Assembly (NCBI GenBank): GCA_947624245.1
Contig: CANQJL010000009.1
Coordinates: 1 to 64,000 of the forward strand
Source of the DNA: an uncultured Acetatifactor sp.
GTDB taxonomy: Bacteria > Bacillota > Clostridia > Lachnospirales > Lachnospiraceae
DNA length: 64,000 nt
Reading direction: 5' to 3'
Notes under the pieces: generated by a model
Databases searched by the model: none
Seen by the model: the letters and a program-made list of their open reading frames with translations, nothing else
What the model was told of the DNA's origin: nothing
Position numbers and translations under genes: made by a program
Shown here: piece after piece, positions 1 to 7,209 of the stretch
Position numbering within the stretch: position 1 is the first letter of the stretch
Layout: each line of letters begins with the position of its first letter

Positions 1-52
1 AGCTGGTCTTTCAAATTACGGAATAGGGGCGGTTGCCTATCAAATCATTGTG

Positions 53-2569
53 TTACTTTACCGCACATGAGCATTCACCGTGGTTTTCCAGCGTACTATC
101 ATTAACGACCGTTCCCTCCATTCTTCCGCTGTTCTTCAGCGTACCGTCGTTCGAGACGTCACTCTTTATCTCGCCTTTATTCTCCAGATTTCCTTGATTG
201 ACAACAGTACCCTTGCCCTGAATGCTGCCGTTTTCCGTCACCGTAAGGGACGATCCTTCCGGTATCGTCAAGTCGCCGTCCAAGGTCAATTCCCGTTCGA
301 GCACAACGTCGCCATAGACCGTATTTTCCACAACGCCCCGCCAGTTTTCGCGGTTGGATTGATCCGATACGGTGCCCTGAATAATGGCATTGCCATTTTC
401 GCCCGTGGAAAAGCTGCCTTTATCCGGTATCGGCGAGTCGGTTTCGCTGATGCCGTCGCCTATGTCGCATCCTTTGCCGCCCTCGGCGCAGACGTATCCT
501 CCTGTGATGGTAACCTCTCCTTTATGACCCTGCCCGCCGCCGATTCCGGCCGCGTGATCGTGACCGACCGCCTGTATCACTCCGCCGGTGATTGTGACCT
601 TTCCCGCACCGTCGCAGCCTCCGCCAAGACCAGAGCCGCTTCCGTCACCGCCATAGGCGCAAACGTGTCCTCCTGTGACAGTGACCACTCCGTCACCGCC
701 CAGGCCGCCGCCGATTCCGGCCGCCAGCATCGCGCCATATGCATTTATCTCTCCGCCATTTACCGTCACATAGCCGTTCCCGGCGTTACCGCCGCCGATC
801 CCGGCGCCGTCGTTATTTCCGCCATATGCATAAATCCGTCCGCCGTTAATGGTAATCTGACCGCTGCTCTCGTCTCTGTTGCCGCCGATACCTGCCTGAT
901 CGTTGTCGCTATACGCACTCAACAGGCCGTTGCTCTCATACTCAGCGCTTTGCCCCCAGATCGTAAGACTGTTTCCCTCTTTTACATGAATACCTAATCC
1001 TGCATTAAGCTGTGCACCGTCTGCCAGAATCAGATGAACGTCCCCGCTTATCTCGATACGGTCAGGAATTGAGACATCCCCACTTACGATATACCAGCCG
1101 CTTGTAAGCTCTCGCGTCGATGCCTCTATGACTGTTGCTTCCGCCGATTGGACGCACTGATTCACGGGATCATAATAGGACGAGGTCCGATTCGTCCGCG
1201 CCTGATTTCCTGATACGGGGGTTCCGTCAAGCCGACCGCTTCCGCTGTTCTGAATGTCACCGCTGTTATGGATCGAGCCTTTATTTTCTATGACACCGTT
1301 ATTGGTAAGCTCCGCGCCTTCCGCCACGGTAAGGTCTGCGCCCTCAGACACGGTAAGTTCCGCGCCCTCAGACACGGCCAAAGAAGCGTCCTCCGGAATG
1401 GTCAGCGTCTCGCCCTCCTGAAGCGTAAATTCGTCATAGATTGTCACATTTCCCTGTACCGTATAGGTATGAGCCGCCTCGTCATAGAAGATGCAGGAAG
1501 CTTCCTCCGGGATACCGGCCGCTCCTGTTCTGAAAATACCGCCTTGAACCGCTCCGTCATCGTTTAGCAGCTCGGTCTGCCTGAAGTCGCCGCCCTGAAT
1601 CGTTCCGCCATTGTATACGTCGTACTCACACTGAAAGGTGCCCCCCTGAATCGTTCCGGTATAGTTATATACATAACCGTTTTGAAAGGTTCCGCCGCAG
1701 ATGGTTCCGAAATTCTCAAGCAAACTATCGTTAAATGTGCCGCCTGTAATCACACCATCCGACGCATTATTCACAGACACATCAAAGGTGCCCCCCCTGA
1801 TTGCACCGTGATTACCTATGCCTACTATATAGAACGACGGATTTTCTTCTATGGCATAGTCAACAATCTCTCCTTTATTATCGATATAGTAATGGCACTC
1901 GACGCGATCTCCGCCAAAAGTAACGCTCTGCGGCATACCGATAAGCTTCACCTTACAGTCGGAAAGTATCCGAAAATCCAGTATCAAGTTATGACTGGCG
2001 TGTTCTGCAAGGTAATGGTAAACTGCCATTACAGAGAAACACTCTCCGAAAACAATCATTTCCGTATTTTGCAGATCCTGATCCGTCCCTTCCGTATAGC
2101 CGGCTTCTTCCGCTATCGCGCGAAGATCAATGGGAATCTGCCCAAAATCGATGGTATAGACACCGTTCTCGTCCTGTAAGGGGTGATATTCCGGCATGGA
2201 GATTCGGGCTGTCCCATCTCCGTTTATCCCTTCCGTCTGAGGCTCTCCAGGCTCCGGAATCATGTCTCCCTCCGAAACCTCTGCCTGCTCCTGTGCCTGA
2301 GCGGTGGTCTGGGGCAGCGTTGATGCCGCGTTGCCGGAGACCGTCTCCCCCTGCAACTCCCCCTGCGTCGGTTCGGACGCTTCCGGCGTCTGCTGCTGTC
2401 CCTCCGCGGGCAGACCGGTCGATTCCGCGCTCTGAATCACGTCCTCTGTCTGCTCCTCCGTCTCCGACGCCACCGCATTCACTATGCCTCTGTCGCTCAT
2501 AAGCAATACCGAGGCCAAAAACAGCGCCCACGCTCTTCTTTTCCAAATATTCCCGCGATACGATCCCAT
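53..2569 (-). CDS. Secreted repeat-rich surface protein
   Basis: An 838-residue exported protein of unknown function. The ATG at 2569 is preferred over an upstream in-frame GTG (2599) because AGGCGGA lies just upstream of it. An N-terminal basic stretch and hydrophobic helix (about residues 8-30) form a signal peptide. Then come a Glu/Gln/Thr-rich linker, a block of short GGTF-type beta-helix repeats, three 8-residue acidic repeats (LTVSEGA type), and about six 31-residue repeats built around AGIGGG and TINGG motifs, as in surface beta-helix or carbohydrate-binding-like proteins. It ends with a second run of 'leave-NKG' turns. No LPXTG, SLH or other anchor is visible at the C-terminus, so it is either freely secreted or lacks its original end. 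It is transcribed from duplicated promoters upstream. Confidence 0.8.
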   Translation of the reverse strand: MGSYRGNIWKRRAWALFLASVLLMSDRGIVNAVASETEEQTEDVIQSAESTGLPAEGQQQTPEASEPTQGELQGETVSGNAASTLPQTTAQAQEQAEVSEGDMIPEPGEPQTEGINGDGTARISMPEYHPLQDENGVYTIDFGQIPIDLRAIAEEAGYTEGTDQDLQNTEMIVFGECFSVMAVYHYLAEHASHNLILDFRILSDCKVKLIGMPQSVTFGGDRVECHYYIDNKGEIVDYAIEENPSFYIVGIGNHGAIRGGTFDVSVNNASDGVITGGTFNDSLLENFGTICGGTFQNGYVYNYTGTIQGGTFQCEYDVYNGGTIQGGDFRQTELLNDDGAVQGGIFRTGAAGIPEEASCIFYDEAAHTYTVQGNVTIYDEFTLQEGETLTIPEDASLAVSEGAELTVSEGADLTVAEGAELTNNGVIENKGSIHNSGDIQNSGSGRLDGTPVSGNQARTNRTSSYYDPVNQCVQSAEATVIEASTRELTSGWYIVSGDVSIPDRIEISGDVHLILADGAQLNAGLGIHVKEGNSLTIWGQSAEYESNGLLSAYSDNDQAGIGGNRDESSGQITINGGRIYAYGGNNDGAGIGGGNAGNGYVTVNGGEINAYGAMLAAGIGGGLGGDGVVTVTGGHVCAYGGDGSGSGLGGGCDGAGKVTITGGVIQAVGHDHAAGIGGGQGHKGEVTITGGYVCAEGGKGCDIGDGISETDSPIPDKGSFSTGENGNAIIQGTVSDQSNRENWRGVVENTVYGDVVLERELTLDGDLTIPEGSSLTVTENGSIQGKGTVVNQGNLENKGEIKSDVSNDGTLKNSGRMEGTVVNDSTLENHGECSCAVK
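1311..1382. repeat. 24-bp tandem repeat inside surface gene
   Basis: Three head-to-tail 24-bp units (1311-1334, 1335-1358, 1359-1382) encode 8-residue acidic beta-repeats. The last two units differ at only a few bases, so unit-number change by slippage is possible. Confidence 0.7.
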
Positions 2570-2614
2570 TATGTCCGCCTGCCTTTCGAGGATTTCCACG
2601 CAAGATTCAATAAC

Positions 2615-2643
2615 ATAATAGCCCTCAAAAATGTTATTGTCAA
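2615..2643 (-). promoter_or_regulatory. Proximal promoter P1 of surface gene
   Basis: Minus-strand TTGACA (2643-2638), 17-bp spacer, TATTAT (2620-2615). This is close to the sigma-A consensus, with the start codon about 40 bp downstream of the expected start site. Confidence 0.75.
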
Positions 2644-2692
2644 TTGGGAACGATCTCCGCTTTTGTCAGAACTTCCGCGTAAGATCAATAAC

Positions 2693-2720
2693 ATAATACC
2701 CCCCCGAATGCCATTGTCAA
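2693..2720 (-). promoter_or_regulatory. Distal promoter P2 with G7 spacer
   Basis: Minus-strand TTGACA (2720-2715), 16-bp spacer, TATTAT (2698-2693). The spacer includes a run of seven G (plus-strand C at 2699-2705) directly upstream of the -10. Its flanks repeat those of P1, so the promoter looks duplicated. Confidence 0.7.
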
Positions 2721-2858
2721 TTACGAAGCGCCGCTTTTACTAAAACCGCTTATGTTTGATGAATAAGGTCTTTATCTATCTTTGGGCTAAAAGTCACCGG
2801 TATTGTATATCCATCTTTGCTCTGTAATATAAAAATTATAACACAAACCATCAAATCA

Positions 2859-3863
2859 TCAATCCAATTGAATATCCATTGCATATGCGTAGGAAATAGC
2901 CTCTCCTGTCTTTGTAGCCTTGTAGCCTTTCTCCTTATGCGAATAGTCGGAAATCTCCGCGGAACCAAAGTTTTTAAACTTTTCGTATATGCGGTTCAAC
3001 ACTTTCATCTCTGCATCTGAAAGCACACCTTCAGGGATATCGCGCTCCGGTACTACCTGATGCTTTTCATACCCCCCGTCAAAAAACACATCGATGTGGG
3101 CAATATGGTCTGCTGCCATTTTCCCGAGAATCATATCAAAATGATCAGGCACCGGTCCGTAAGGCAAATGCGCATATTTTAAACCGGATATTGATATTCC
3201 GTTTTCTTTATAGAAAATCATATCCGAGTAGTTAAGCAGCTTCATAAGCTTAGTTTTCAGTAACTCAGTGCTCTTATTCGCAAAAAACAGAACCATGGCA
3301 CAGAGCTTCTCATAATCAAATCCCTTGAAGCCGTTTTCCTCACACGGAATTCTTGAGAAAAACAAATCAAAGAAACGGCTGCCAACTCGATATTCTGTAT
3401 TTTGTTCAAGTTTGTCAACCGTATCGAGCAGTTTTGCTTTTTGCCTCTCATCAAGGACAATCTCGTTCTCCGTTAGATATGTCCTCATATTTTCAGGCTC
3501 ACGCAAAAACAAAAGAAGGCTATTGTGCGCCTTATCTTGAATAGAGCCATTCTCATATCTGCAAATAGTCTTATCTCCCCAGTTCAAGAGCCTGGCAAAA
3601 CTCCTCTGACTCAGCCCATACTGCTCCCTTATTTCCCTGATCTCCTCCGGCAGCAAGAGCCTATGCCGTCTGCGATATTCGTTATAAGCATTGATCAGAG
3701 TGACATTATCAAATTCCTCACAATAGAACTCTTCCCCACACTCAGCGCAGACCAACACCCGGGCATCAACCTCGATCGATTCGCCACAGACATTATAAGT
3801 TTCTTTCTTAATTACTACCTTGGTCTCTACTTCTCTTCCACATTCCTCGCAATATTTCTTCAT
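2859..3863 (-). CDS. MqsA-like zinc-finger/HTH antitoxin with Panacea domain
   Basis: A 334-residue predicted antitoxin and autorepressor. The ATG at 3863 is chosen because AAGGAGAT sits 8 bp upstream of it; it lies 17 bp after the toxin stop. Domains: a YgiT/MqsA-type zinc finger (CxxC at Cys5/Cys8 and Cys39/Cys42), an XRE-like helix-turn-helix (about 72-120), then a linker and a Panacea (DUF4065/SocA-like) domain (about 185-334) with the typical YGPVPD segment at 235-240. Panacea domains are known as neutralising modules attached to many toxin types. Here one is fused behind an MqsA-like DNA-binding half and follows an MqsR-like toxin. Assignment as the antitoxin is inference from domains and order. 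Confidence 0.8.
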   Translation of the reverse strand: MKKYCEECGREVETKVVIKKETYNVCGESIEVDARVLVCAECGEEFYCEEFDNVTLINAYNEYRRRHRLLLPEEIREIREQYGLSQRSFARLLNWGDKTICRYENGSIQDKAHNSLLLFLREPENMRTYLTENEIVLDERQKAKLLDTVDKLEQNTEYRVGSRFFDLFFSRIPCEENGFKGFDYEKLCAMVLFFANKSTELLKTKLMKLLNYSDMIFYKENGISISGLKYAHLPYGPVPDHFDMILGKMAADHIAHIDVFFDGGYEKHQVVPERDIPEGVLSDAEMKVLNRIYEKFKNFGSAEISDYSHKEKGYKATKTGEAISYAYAMDIQLD

Positions 3864-3880
3864 CAATGCCATCTCCTTTC

Positions 3881-4225
3881 CTAAGCAAAATCGTCCTCGT
3901 GGAATCCAATACATTTCAGAATGTCTTCCCCGTTCTCCTGTACAATTTTTACCTTTACATAAAATTGTATCCCGTCAATACTCTTTTTGAATTCCCATAT
4001 GTCTCCCGGGCGCTTGGGATCAAGGTCATGCTTAGGGCCTTTGTAGTAATCACCGACAACAAGCCCTAAAATCTCATTCTTTGCATCGGTGATAGTAAGA
4101 CCATGTTGCGCCAATGCTTGCATATTTTTTCTTCTTGGAACGAAATCATATTTCCCTGCGGAAAGCAGGCGCTTGACATCATCAAGATACGCTGCAATGT
4201 CCGCATTGCTTGCACGATTACTCAC
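3881..4225 (-). CDS. MqsR-family toxin (putative mRNA interferase)
   Basis: A 114-residue protein starting at GTG with GGAGGTG 5 bp upstream. It matches the MqsR pattern: an N-terminal AYLDDVKRLLSAGK helix, a central ILGL...DYYKG segment, then strands around DIWEF and FYVKVKI. MqsR proteins are RelE-fold ribonucleases that cleave mRNA and are held by MqsA. The toxin gene precedes the antitoxin, as in mqsRA. Recognition is from memory of the family; the catalytic residues were not modelled. Confidence 0.7.
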   Translation of the reverse strand: MSNRASNADIAAYLDDVKRLLSAGKYDFVPRRKNMQALAQHGLTITDAKNEILGLVVGDYYKGPKHDLDPKRPGDIWEFKKSIDGIQFYVKVKIVQENGEDILKCIGFHEDDFA

Positions 4226-4248
4226 TCAGTCACCTCCGTGTACTTAAT

Positions 4249-4276
4249 ATTATACTCAAGAATTTTAAATAGTCAA
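4249..4276 (-). promoter_or_regulatory. Promoter of toxin-antitoxin operon
   Basis: Minus-strand TTGACT (4276-4271), 16-bp spacer, TATAAT (4254-4249). The toxin GTG lies about 20 bp downstream of the expected start site. Confidence 0.8.
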
Positions 4277-4277
4277 G

Positions 4278-4305
4278 AAAAATGCGGTCATATGACCGCA
4301 TTTTT
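4278..4305. promoter_or_regulatory. Perfect palindrome abutting toxin-antitoxin promoter
   Basis: A perfect 28-bp palindrome with core GCGGTCATATGACCGC flanked by A/T runs ends one base from the -35 hexamer. It is the obvious candidate operator for the HTH antitoxin. It lies upstream of the promoter and follows no converging gene, which argues against a terminator. Single GACCGC half-sites recur just beyond it. Confidence 0.65.
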
Positions 4306-4371
4306 ACCAATAGACCGCTTTCTCTCACTCATAGACCGCCGCTTTTATTAAAGCCGGCTCCGCTTTCTTTA

Positions 4372-4391
4372 TCCGCTTTTGTCAGAACTTC
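4372..4391. repeat. 20-bp repeat X, right copy
   Basis: Identical to 2656-2675 in the same orientation. This copy covers the end of the MBL gene and its stop; the other lies in the promoter repeat on the far side of the toxin-antitoxin genes. A related 20-mer (18/20 identical) occurs at 2729-2748 and 4337-4356. Confidence 0.6.
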
Positions 4392-5020
4392 AGCTTCAGC
4401 TCCACCCTGACCGGGGCCTTCACATATCCGGCAAACGCCTCTCCATCGGACGGTTTTCCCACAATACTGCCGTAATGCGTGGGAATCGCCACCTCAGGGC
4501 AGATGGCGTTCACCAGCTCCGCAGCCTTTTTCGCATCCATTGTATAAGTGCCGCCGACCGGTATCAGCGCGACGTCACACTTGACCGCCTTTGCTTCCCC
4601 TGTGGCGTCCGTATCGCCGGAAATATAGATGCGCTTCCCGCCTGCCTTCAGAATATAACCTACCCACCCGGCGCTCTTTGGATGGAAGGGCTTTAAAACA
4701 TTATATGCCGGAACCGTCTCAAGCTCCAGCCCCTCCACTTCCTTAGAAACGCCCGGCTTTACCGTCACGATCTGCTTTACCGAATCGGAAGCCTCTTTCG
4801 CCTTGCCCGCCATCTTCTCCGGCACCACAAGAATCGTTCCGCCGTTTGCCGCTTTCCCGATGTCCTCCGGCGAGAAATGGTCGAAATGGTCATGCGTGAT
4901 CAGAATGAAATCCGCGTCGTGGGGCTCCGTCTTCATTTGAATGGGATCGATATAAATTGTCCTGTCCCCGTCCTGAATGCGAATGCTGCTCTGTGTCAAT
5001 ACTTCAATGTTTTCTGTCAT
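4382..5020 (-). CDS. MBL-fold metal-dependent hydrolase
   Basis: A metallo-beta-lactamase-fold protein of about 212 residues, of the small UlaG-like/YycJ-like class. The zinc motif THDHFDH, a later SGDTD and a C-terminal THYGS are all visible. The substrate is unknown. The ATG at 5020 has no clear ribosome binding site; a TTG at 5032 is an alternative, 12 bp after the rloB stop. The short gap suggests co-transcription with rloA-rloB, which could be accidental neighbourhood or a functional link. Confidence 0.8.
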   Translation of the reverse strand: MTENIEVLTQSSIRIQDGDRTIYIDPIQMKTEPHDADFILITHDHFDHFSPEDIGKAANGGTILVVPEKMAGKAKEASDSVKQIVTVKPGVSKEVEGLELETVPAYNVLKPFHPKSAGWVGYILKAGGKRIYISGDTDATGEAKAVKCDVALIPVGGTYTMDAKKAAELVNAICPEVAIPTHYGSIVGKPSDGEAFAGYVKAPVRVELKLKF

Positions 5021-5044
5021 GGCTGTAAACAATTAAAATTTACC

Positions 5045-5689
5045 TTATTTAACCTTTCCCTTAATCTCTCCCACCAGCTCATGCACCGTCGTACACGGGC
5101 ACATCTCTGACGGCTTTATCCTACCTTCCCTTTTACACTGCTCTAGTTTCTGCTGCGCTATCCGAATTGCCTTTTCCTCGTCACCGGCTCTGCAAAGTTT
5201 GTCATACATCTGCTCATCTGCCTTGGAATACTTCTGTCCGATCTTGGCCTCATATACTCGCCCAAAATCCGAACAACACGCCCTGGAATCTTGGAGCGCC
5301 GGCATAGAACCAAAGTAAGCATACATCCATATTTCAAAACACGGATTGGACCATCCCACCTGTATTCCTTTACCTACCGCCTCTGCAATAATCTCGTCAA
5401 ATCCCTGTACTTGATCTCTGTCGAATACAATCCAAGGCATACGATATTGCGCGTCATAAGCAATGAGTTCCAGACATTTATCGATCATCGTCCGAGTCTT
5501 TGTCTCTACTACCCTTATCACAAGCTTATCTCGCACCTCCTCCGGCAATGCCTGATGGAGTCCTGTGAAGAAACAACGCTCTGTGGCTTTCGTATCTGTA
5601 ATAATCAAGTAATAGCCCATTTCAGGCACCTTAAATTGTTTTCGCTGTTCTCTTGTTTTTCTGTTACCTGTTCTGTCTTTTTTCTCCAT
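5045..5689 (-). CDS. rloB: RloB-like protein
   Basis: A 214-residue protein of the RloB family, whose fold is Toprim-like. An acidic N-terminal motif (TDTKATE, residues 31-37) stands where most members have an EGExTE motif. DRD at 90-92 and the family signature SNPCFE at 114-119 follow. The start is the ATG one base after the rloA stop, with AAGGAGG inside the rloA end, so the two genes are translationally coupled. RloA/RloB pairs are known from restriction-linked loci, and the similar AbiL pair acts in phage exclusion. Function here is inferred. Confidence 0.75.
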   Translation of the reverse strand: MEKKDRTGNRKTREQRKQFKVPEMGYYLIITDTKATERCFFTGLHQALPEEVRDKLVIRVVETKTRTMIDKCLELIAYDAQYRMPWIVFDRDQVQGFDEIIAEAVGKGIQVGWSNPCFEIWMYAYFGSMPALQDSRACCSDFGRVYEAKIGQKYSKADEQMYDKLCRAGDEEKAIRIAQQKLEQCKREGRIKPSEMCPCTTVHELVGEIKGKVK

Positions 5690-5690
5690 T

Positions 5691-6947
5691 CTAATCCTCC
5701 TTAAAAATATCAATACTCTTTAAGGCAGGAATCGCACCATACTTTCCAATCAGATAATTCTTCTCATAACTTTCATCCTTACGGATGCGAGTACCGTCCT
5801 CGTCCACAAAATCCGCCAATGAATACAGGGTAGAAACACCCTCTTCATCCTTCTCCACGAACCAGATTTCATCACGGCGCAAAAGCCTGTTAGACAACTG
5901 CCATGTATCATGAGTTGTAAACACAAGCTGCGCGTGATTCGTATTGATCTTCGGATTTAAGAATGTAAGCACGAAGTTTCTTACGAGCAGCGGATGCAGA
6001 CGCGCATTTAATTCGTCAATAAAGAACACACTGCCCCTTTCCAATACTTCCTGCAATTCCGGATACAACGCAAACATCTTCAATGTGCCTGCAGATTCCA
6101 GTTCCAGCGGAATCGCCACCAATTCATCCGAGCCAATCATCTTGTGCCGTGCATCGATTTTATACTTTTCTTCTTTGGAATCTCCCTCCTGGGACATCTT
6201 TTCTACTTTGAAATCCTTAATATGCTCATCAAAAGATGCAAGATATTCTACAACCTTTTGTTGCACATTCTTGTCACTCACAAACCCTTTCGGCAATCTA
6301 TGATACATAAAATAATTTGTAGCAGAATCTGCAAAGTCAGCAAACGCATTTGCAAGAAACCAATCTCTGATATCCTTGCACTTACCAATCTTCAGCTTTG
6401 CTCCCAAAGAAATAATAAGCACCTGCTTTTCCAAAGCCACCTGTATATTATCCCTGTTGCTTTTTGGAAAGCCGGACAGATTTAATTCATCTGCATTACG
6501 GTAAAAAACAGTACTATACTTTCTTGCAGTCTTTGCCTTGGAATTCAACCATTCTTCCGCTACTCCTTCTTTGTCGATACAGAATCCATAATTATATATC
6601 TTTTCCGCCTTGTCTCCCTGCAATGTAAAATATATCTCAAAACTTGACTCGGCATTTGCCGATATTGCATCGAACAAAAACGGAGTCGGCCTGAAATGCT
6701 CAAACCTTTCTTCTTCATCGCCGTACTTAAACGAATCTATGACATAAGCGGACATATATTCAAAGGCATTATATATATTAGACTTTCCACTTGCGTTTGC
6801 ACCGTAAATAGCGGCAACCGGCAAGATTTTCTCGCCGCAGACAGTTACTACTCTGTCTGAGAACTCAGTCATTTTCGCCGCAGACAAATCCAAAGTAGCC
6901 TCTTCTCTGAACGATTTGAAATTTTTAAAACTAAATTGAATTAACAT
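5691..6947 (-). CDS. rloA: RloA-like AAA family ATPase
   Basis: A 418-residue ATPase of the RecF/ABC-like AAA_15/21 class. The N-terminal strand-helix LIQFSFKNFKSF, Walker A GANASGKS (49-56), Walker B FFIDELN (about 308-314) and a final FTTHD H-loop are present. The ATG at 6947 is chosen for the conserved N-terminus; the reading frame upstream to 7217 is non-conserved and overlaps the promoter. It is the first gene of a unit with rloB and probably the MBL gene. In such pairs the ATPase controls a nuclease-like partner; that role is inferred here. Confidence 0.8.
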   Translation of the reverse strand: MLIQFSFKNFKSFREEATLDLSAAKMTEFSDRVVTVCGEKILPVAAIYGANASGKSNIYNAFEYMSAYVIDSFKYGDEEERFEHFRPTPFLFDAISANAESSFEIYFTLQGDKAEKIYNYGFCIDKEGVAEEWLNSKAKTARKYSTVFYRNADELNLSGFPKSNRDNIQVALEKQVLIISLGAKLKIGKCKDIRDWFLANAFADFADSATNYFMYHRLPKGFVSDKNVQQKVVEYLASFDEHIKDFKVEKMSQEGDSKEEKYKIDARHKMIGSDELVAIPLELESAGTLKMFALYPELQEVLERGSVFFIDELNARLHPLLVRNFVLTFLNPKINTNHAQLVFTTHDTWQLSNRLLRRDEIWFVEKDEEGVSTLYSLADFVDEDGTRIRKDESYEKNYLIGKYGAIPALKSIDIFKED

Positions 6948-6978
6948 GATTACTGCCTCGCCTTCTTTTCTACCTCCT

Positions 6979-7006
6979 ATTATATACAGTTTTTCCACAA
7001 AATCAA
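6979..7006 (-). promoter_or_regulatory. Promoter of rloA operon
   Basis: Minus-strand TTGATT (7006-7001), 16-bp spacer, TATAAT (6984-6979), giving a short leader before the ATG at 6947. Confidence 0.6.
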
Positions 7007-7108
7007 CAGTCAAATGCGAATATTTCTCATTTGGTTGTTTGTTTTTATCGAAATATAAAAAATCAGGTTGATATTTCCATGATATCCCCCAAAAGGCTAA
7101 AACAACAG

Positions 7109-7139
7109 CGCCTTCTTTCCTTTTGGGAGAGAAGACGCC
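7109..7139 (-). terminator. Possible terminator after solute-binding gene
   Basis: An imperfect hairpin (GCGTCTTCT... pairing with ...AGAAGGCGC) is followed on the minus strand by TGTTGTTTT. The T-run is broken, so the call is weak. Confidence 0.4.
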
Positions 7140-7209
7140 TTGTCCTTCGCTATTTCCTATTCCTGCGGGCTTCGTATTTTTCCACAGCTGTACTCTTGAC
7201 AGCCGCCTC

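Larger units (their letters stand above)
2599..2748. repeat. Tandem duplication of promoter segment
   Basis: Two diverged copies of a roughly 75-bp unit (about 2599-2675 and 2676-2748). Both contain ATAACATAATA, then TTGTCAATT, then CCGCTTTT followed by an AGAAC or AAAAC end. Each copy carries one complete promoter. Confidence 0.65.

Noticed and set aside
80-997. Plus-strand open frame of 305 codons
   Set aside because: Antisense of the repeat-rich surface gene; its apparent repeats mirror those of the real gene.
2599-2748. Repeats considered as a CRISPR or small mobile element
   Set aside because: Only two diverged copies, each carrying a full promoter, and no inverted ends or spacers of equal length.
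4278-4305. Palindrome as a terminator
   Set aside because: It lies upstream of the promoter of the only nearby transcript and no plus-strand gene ends there. An operator fits better.
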